A DNA stretch of 64,000 bases, taken from Liolophura sinensis. Taxonomy: Eukaryota; Mollusca; Polyplacophora; Chitonida; Chitonidae. Below the pieces are notes generated by a model that had not been told where the DNA came from, ran no database searches, and saw only the letters and a program-made list of their open reading frames with translations. The number at the start of each line of letters is the position of its first letter. Position 1 is the stretch's first letter. Shown one piece after another: positions 61,043 through 64,000 of this stretch. The position numbers and the translations under genes were made by a program. The stretch lies in the NCBI RefSeq assembly GCF_032854445.1, contig NC_088295.1:13317385-13381384 (forward strand), in the 5' to 3' direction.

Positions 61043-61254
61043 TACAACTTGTCCTGTATTTATTCGTTATGGTAAAACCTCTACACTGCAGAATATTCTT
61101 TTATAATACATACTTAGTTTGCCTTCAAAGGAGTTATCCTAAATTTCTTCACACAAGCAACAACTCGCTCTTAAGCTCAACAATTGCTCAAAATGAACAC
61201 ATGTAAATAATGGTGTCACTTGAACTACACACATGAAAATCTACTAATTTTTAG

Positions 61255-61440
61255 ATTCTTACATCCAGTCATTCCAGAAATGGCCCTGGTTGAAGACTGT
61301 GAAATGAATGATTTGAGAGATCAATGGAAGGTGAAACAGTCATCACTATCAGATGACCCCACCCCAACCACTCCTAACATGAAGCCACCCCCTGTCACTC
61401 AACAGTGGAAAATACAAGCCTTTATTTGTCAAGACTAATA
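61255..61440 (+). other. Possible exon or gene fragment, unrecognised
   Basis: After TTTTTAG at 61249-61255 the plus strand reads an open, coding-like stretch (LHPVIPEMALVEDCEMNDLR; DDPTPTTPNMKPPPVTQQW) with acidic and Pro-rich composition unlike the surrounding intron. There is no good donor at its end. It is antisense to CCDC33. I do not recognise the family; it could be chance or a decayed exon. Confidence 0.3.
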
Positions 61441-61676
61441 TTACCACTGGCAGTCAGCTTTCATTTCTACATGTACAATCAACAAACACGACAACTACTA
61501 CATTTGCCAAGGGTTTGTGAGGTTTATGTGCTGCGTACTGAAATTATAGCTGTCTGGTCAAACAGTAAATGCAAACATCTTGATTAGGATGAATCTTCAC
61601 CTGATCATAAAAGTTTTGATATCTCATAGGATCTACGCCAAACACTGACTGACAATATATACTCCATCTCACTTAC

Positions 61677-61793
61677 TTCTGTGGTGTAAGGCCTGTAGTA
61701 AAGTGTTGCCATACTGGGGTATATGGTGTAAGCTATAGTCCACCCTGTGTCCTGTGGCCAGTGTGGAGGACTACATCTACTAGTGGTTATACA
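61677..61793 (-). CDS. Candidate further CCDC33 exon
   Basis: The minus strand reads 39 open codons (HWPQDTGWTIAYTIYPSMAT, LYYRPYTTE) between an acceptor CACACAG and a strong donor GTAAGT. The exit phase fits the next exon at 60538. There is no clear similarity to the part of CCDC33 that I remember, so assignment rests on splice sites, phase and composition only. Confidence 0.4.
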
Positions 61794-62698
61794 CTGTGTG
61801 GCTACTGTCAGCTCTTACTACCCACACAGGAAAACCTAATCACACAGAACTAAGACACTACATCAAACATGTACTCCATTGGCAGGTATGTTATAATAAT
61901 GGACAGACCATTTCTGTGATAGGGCTGTGTATAAGTCTCCACTGGGCTGACCCACATAAAGGGTACAGGAATATTTGGTGGGGTTCCAGCTCCAAGGTAA
62001 CAAGTCAAAACATGACATTGCCTGGCTCAGCCAGAGAGGCTATGAACCATGGCAGAGACTAAGCTGTTTGTAAGAACTAGCTTACATAGCTGCACTTATG
62101 TCACGCTGTCTGAATGTAATGCCTCAACTCTTCCGAAATCAAAATCAAGAACTTATATCCATGAGTGATGTGACAGATTTCTTTCATCTTGTAGATTCAC
62201 AGCTTTAATTCACTGATTTATTGCTAAAATAGACAGACTAACAGAATAAGATTTAAAAGCAACAATACTGAGGCCTAGCTAAATTAGATAATTATCTTCT
62301 GACCATCTTTATGGAAGTCAGTGTAAAGCCTGCCTCAAGTGATGATAAATTGAGATAAATGATGTAGTCAATATGAAAATGACTGATGACACATTGATAT
62401 TCTCTAGAACTTAATCTCTATAAGCTAAGTAAATATGCACTTGAAACTCAAGTACCTGTGATGTTCAGAAAACTCTCTCCCCACTATCCCTGTGGTTAGG
62501 AGTTTCATAATGCTACCTACTGCAATACATGTACGTTCTACATGGCATGACATCTCTACTGCCCTTTCCTCCCCAGCAATCAGCAATGGAGAGCTACTTT
62601 ATTTATTCAAGAATATGAAGTAACATAGAAGCAAAAAAGGCAATCAATGTAATCATTATGTTAACAATGTTCTAAACAAGATCAAAAAACAAAAATTT

Positions 62699-62919
62699 AC
62701 TGTATTTCACCTAAAATTTGTCATTTCTCAAGTGACAAATTTTCCTTCCTTCTGATTGATTCATCCATCTTACAAGGTCACTGAAGAGTTGGGGTTTTTT
62801 TTAAGTTAGATTAATTTATCAGAAAAACTTTAGCCTTGGTATCAAAAATATAATTTCTAGGGCATTTATGTGCTTCTCAGTGTGCATTTTTACATACCAA
62901 ACTTTAGGCGAAATACAGT
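62699..62919. mobile_element. Inverted-terminus element, 221 bp
   Basis: ACTGTATTTCACCTAAAATT followed by TG (62699-62720) is matched in inverse by CAAACTTTAGGCGAAATACA followed by GT (62898-62919), with two mismatches over 22 bp. The interior resembles 46790-46960. No coding capacity. Confidence 0.75.
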
Positions 62920-63246
62920 TTTCATGCATGTTAATAGTGCCCAATAGATTAATTAAGTAAAAAATACACAAGAACAGACATGGTCACGTAAAAAGTGAAG
63001 CATCCAAATCAGAGTTCAGGCCATCAACCCATGAAACTAATTCCAATGTCAAATTCCCAAAGACCTCACGTTTCCTGATGAGAAATTCCATAGACTGGTG
63101 TACATTAAAACACACTCATATATCCTGCTAATAACTATACCAGACATGCCATGATTCCTCATGCTAGTCAATATTAAATCACACAGGGACTACTAATCAT
63201 CACATATCTTCATATACATATATATTATACCATCCTATCACTGATT

Positions 63247-63510
63247 GTGACCGCTTCGGTGGCCTAATGATTAGAGCGTCTGCTTCAAAGTTGGTAGATC
63301 TGGGATCAAACCTGGGTCGGTCACAGTGAAGACTTAAAAAATGCTTGGCGCACTGAGAGGTTAGAGCAAGGAAACAGCACTGGTTGGTATAATGTGACTG
63401 GGTGGGGTATTATGTATGGTGTCTTCGGCATGATAGTTCAGTGGCGACAGCTCTTTGGCGGCTCGCCCTGCCACAAGAAACATAGTGTATTGTTCACACA
63501 CCTAACTAAT
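63247..63510 (+). mobile_element. SINE family B variant
   Basis: The tRNA-like head GCTTCGGTGGCCTAATGATT followed by AGAGCGTCTGC (A-box) and GGGATCAAACCTGGGTC (B-box) is intact. The body (GCACTGAGAGGTTAGAGCAA, GGCTCGCCCTGCCACAAG) matches 51222-51538. The GTTAAAC-type tail is missing. A family A remnant (GGGAAACCATGACCATCCAC) follows at 63529-63600. Confidence 0.85.
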
Positions 63511-64000
63511 GACTAATGAGCAGAGCGTGTGGGAAACCATGACCATCCACAGGTTGCATGAAGACCTTCCCAGAAAGAAAGCATGAGGTGGACTCCCAGC
63601 AACTGACTCTGAGGTCAATGATTCCTCACACTGGTATATATTACACGGACTGTATATCACACCAGCACTCTGATTCCATAAGTTGTATACACTGTAAAAT
63701 ATTTTGTGTCTGTCAAGTTCTGAAAGTCAACTTGCTCTGTAAGTAAATTTGCATGTCAAAAAAGAAGTACTCAAAGAGCAAATAAGATAAGATCGAGGCA
63801 TACATTAAAACTGATAGACAGTCAGTGATAACAGGAAGTTTTGCAATGCTTGAAAAAGAGAGAATTTCTGAACTAAACTATCTTTAATTTGAACTGAGAA
63901 TCTAAGAAGGGCTTCAATGGGTTGTGCAAAAAACTACACATACTTGAGTCATAATTCTTAGATAATCAATGAATTCATGTAGACTTCTAGTAATGGAGAA

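Larger units (their letters stand above)
61794..64000. other. Right-hand flank, probably CCDC33 intron
   Basis: It holds an inverted-terminus element (62699-62919) and a SINE (63247-63510). A 46-codon minus-strand open stretch at about 61850-61989 (PPNIPVPFMWVSPVETYT...) looks coding-like but lacks a phase-compatible donor. Nothing else was recognised. Confidence 0.4.

Overview
The window looks like nuclear DNA of a lophotrochozoan invertebrate, most likely a mollusc. Genes are split into many short exons with GT-AG introns, the DNA is AT-rich, there is no operon structure, and there are many tRNA-derived SINEs and small inverted-repeat elements of kinds I associate with mollusc genomes. The species cannot be named from sequence alone. 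No bacterial, viral or CRISPR system was seen.

Four protein genes were rebuilt exon by exon. At every junction the codon phases fit and the reading frame stays open. (1) RRN3/TIF-IA, the RNA polymerase I initiation factor, is on the minus strand at 1778-14392: 15 coding exons, 580 codons, with a probable further 5' exon at 15574. (2) CEP95, a centrosomal coiled-coil protein, is on the plus strand at 17753-33540: 24 coding exons, 1023 codons. (3) ASPSCR1/TUG, a UBX-domain tether for GLUT4 vesicles, is on the minus strand at 35134-50769: 17 coding exons, 600 codons. (4) The 3' half of CCDC33, a coiled-coil protein, is on the minus strand from 54796 to at least 60538; its 5' part lies in or beyond the right end. 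A tRNA-Ser(GCT) gene sits inside an ASPSCR1 intron on the opposite strand.

Layout: 1-1690 is a minisatellite with a higher-order structure (four 26-bp monomers make a 101-bp unit), just past the RRN3 stop codon. RRN3 and CEP95 are head to head across about 2 kb that probably holds both promoters. CEP95 and ASPSCR1 are tail to tail, with poly(A) signals on opposite strands only about 20 bp apart. ASPSCR1 and CCDC33 run in the same direction, separated by about 4 kb of repeat-rich DNA.

Introns and spacers hold two main SINE families, a family of about 200-bp MITE-like elements with matching inverted termini (three copies), several foldback elements, a near-perfect 55-bp-arm hairpin, and three tandem repeats. 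The four genes do not form one pathway; their products act in rRNA transcription, the centrosome, vesicle tethering, and probably sperm or cilium biology. Most interesting for follow-up are the minisatellite, the CEP95 exon-tail duplication that differs only at third codon positions, the conserved Gly-Gly in TUG, and the MITE family.
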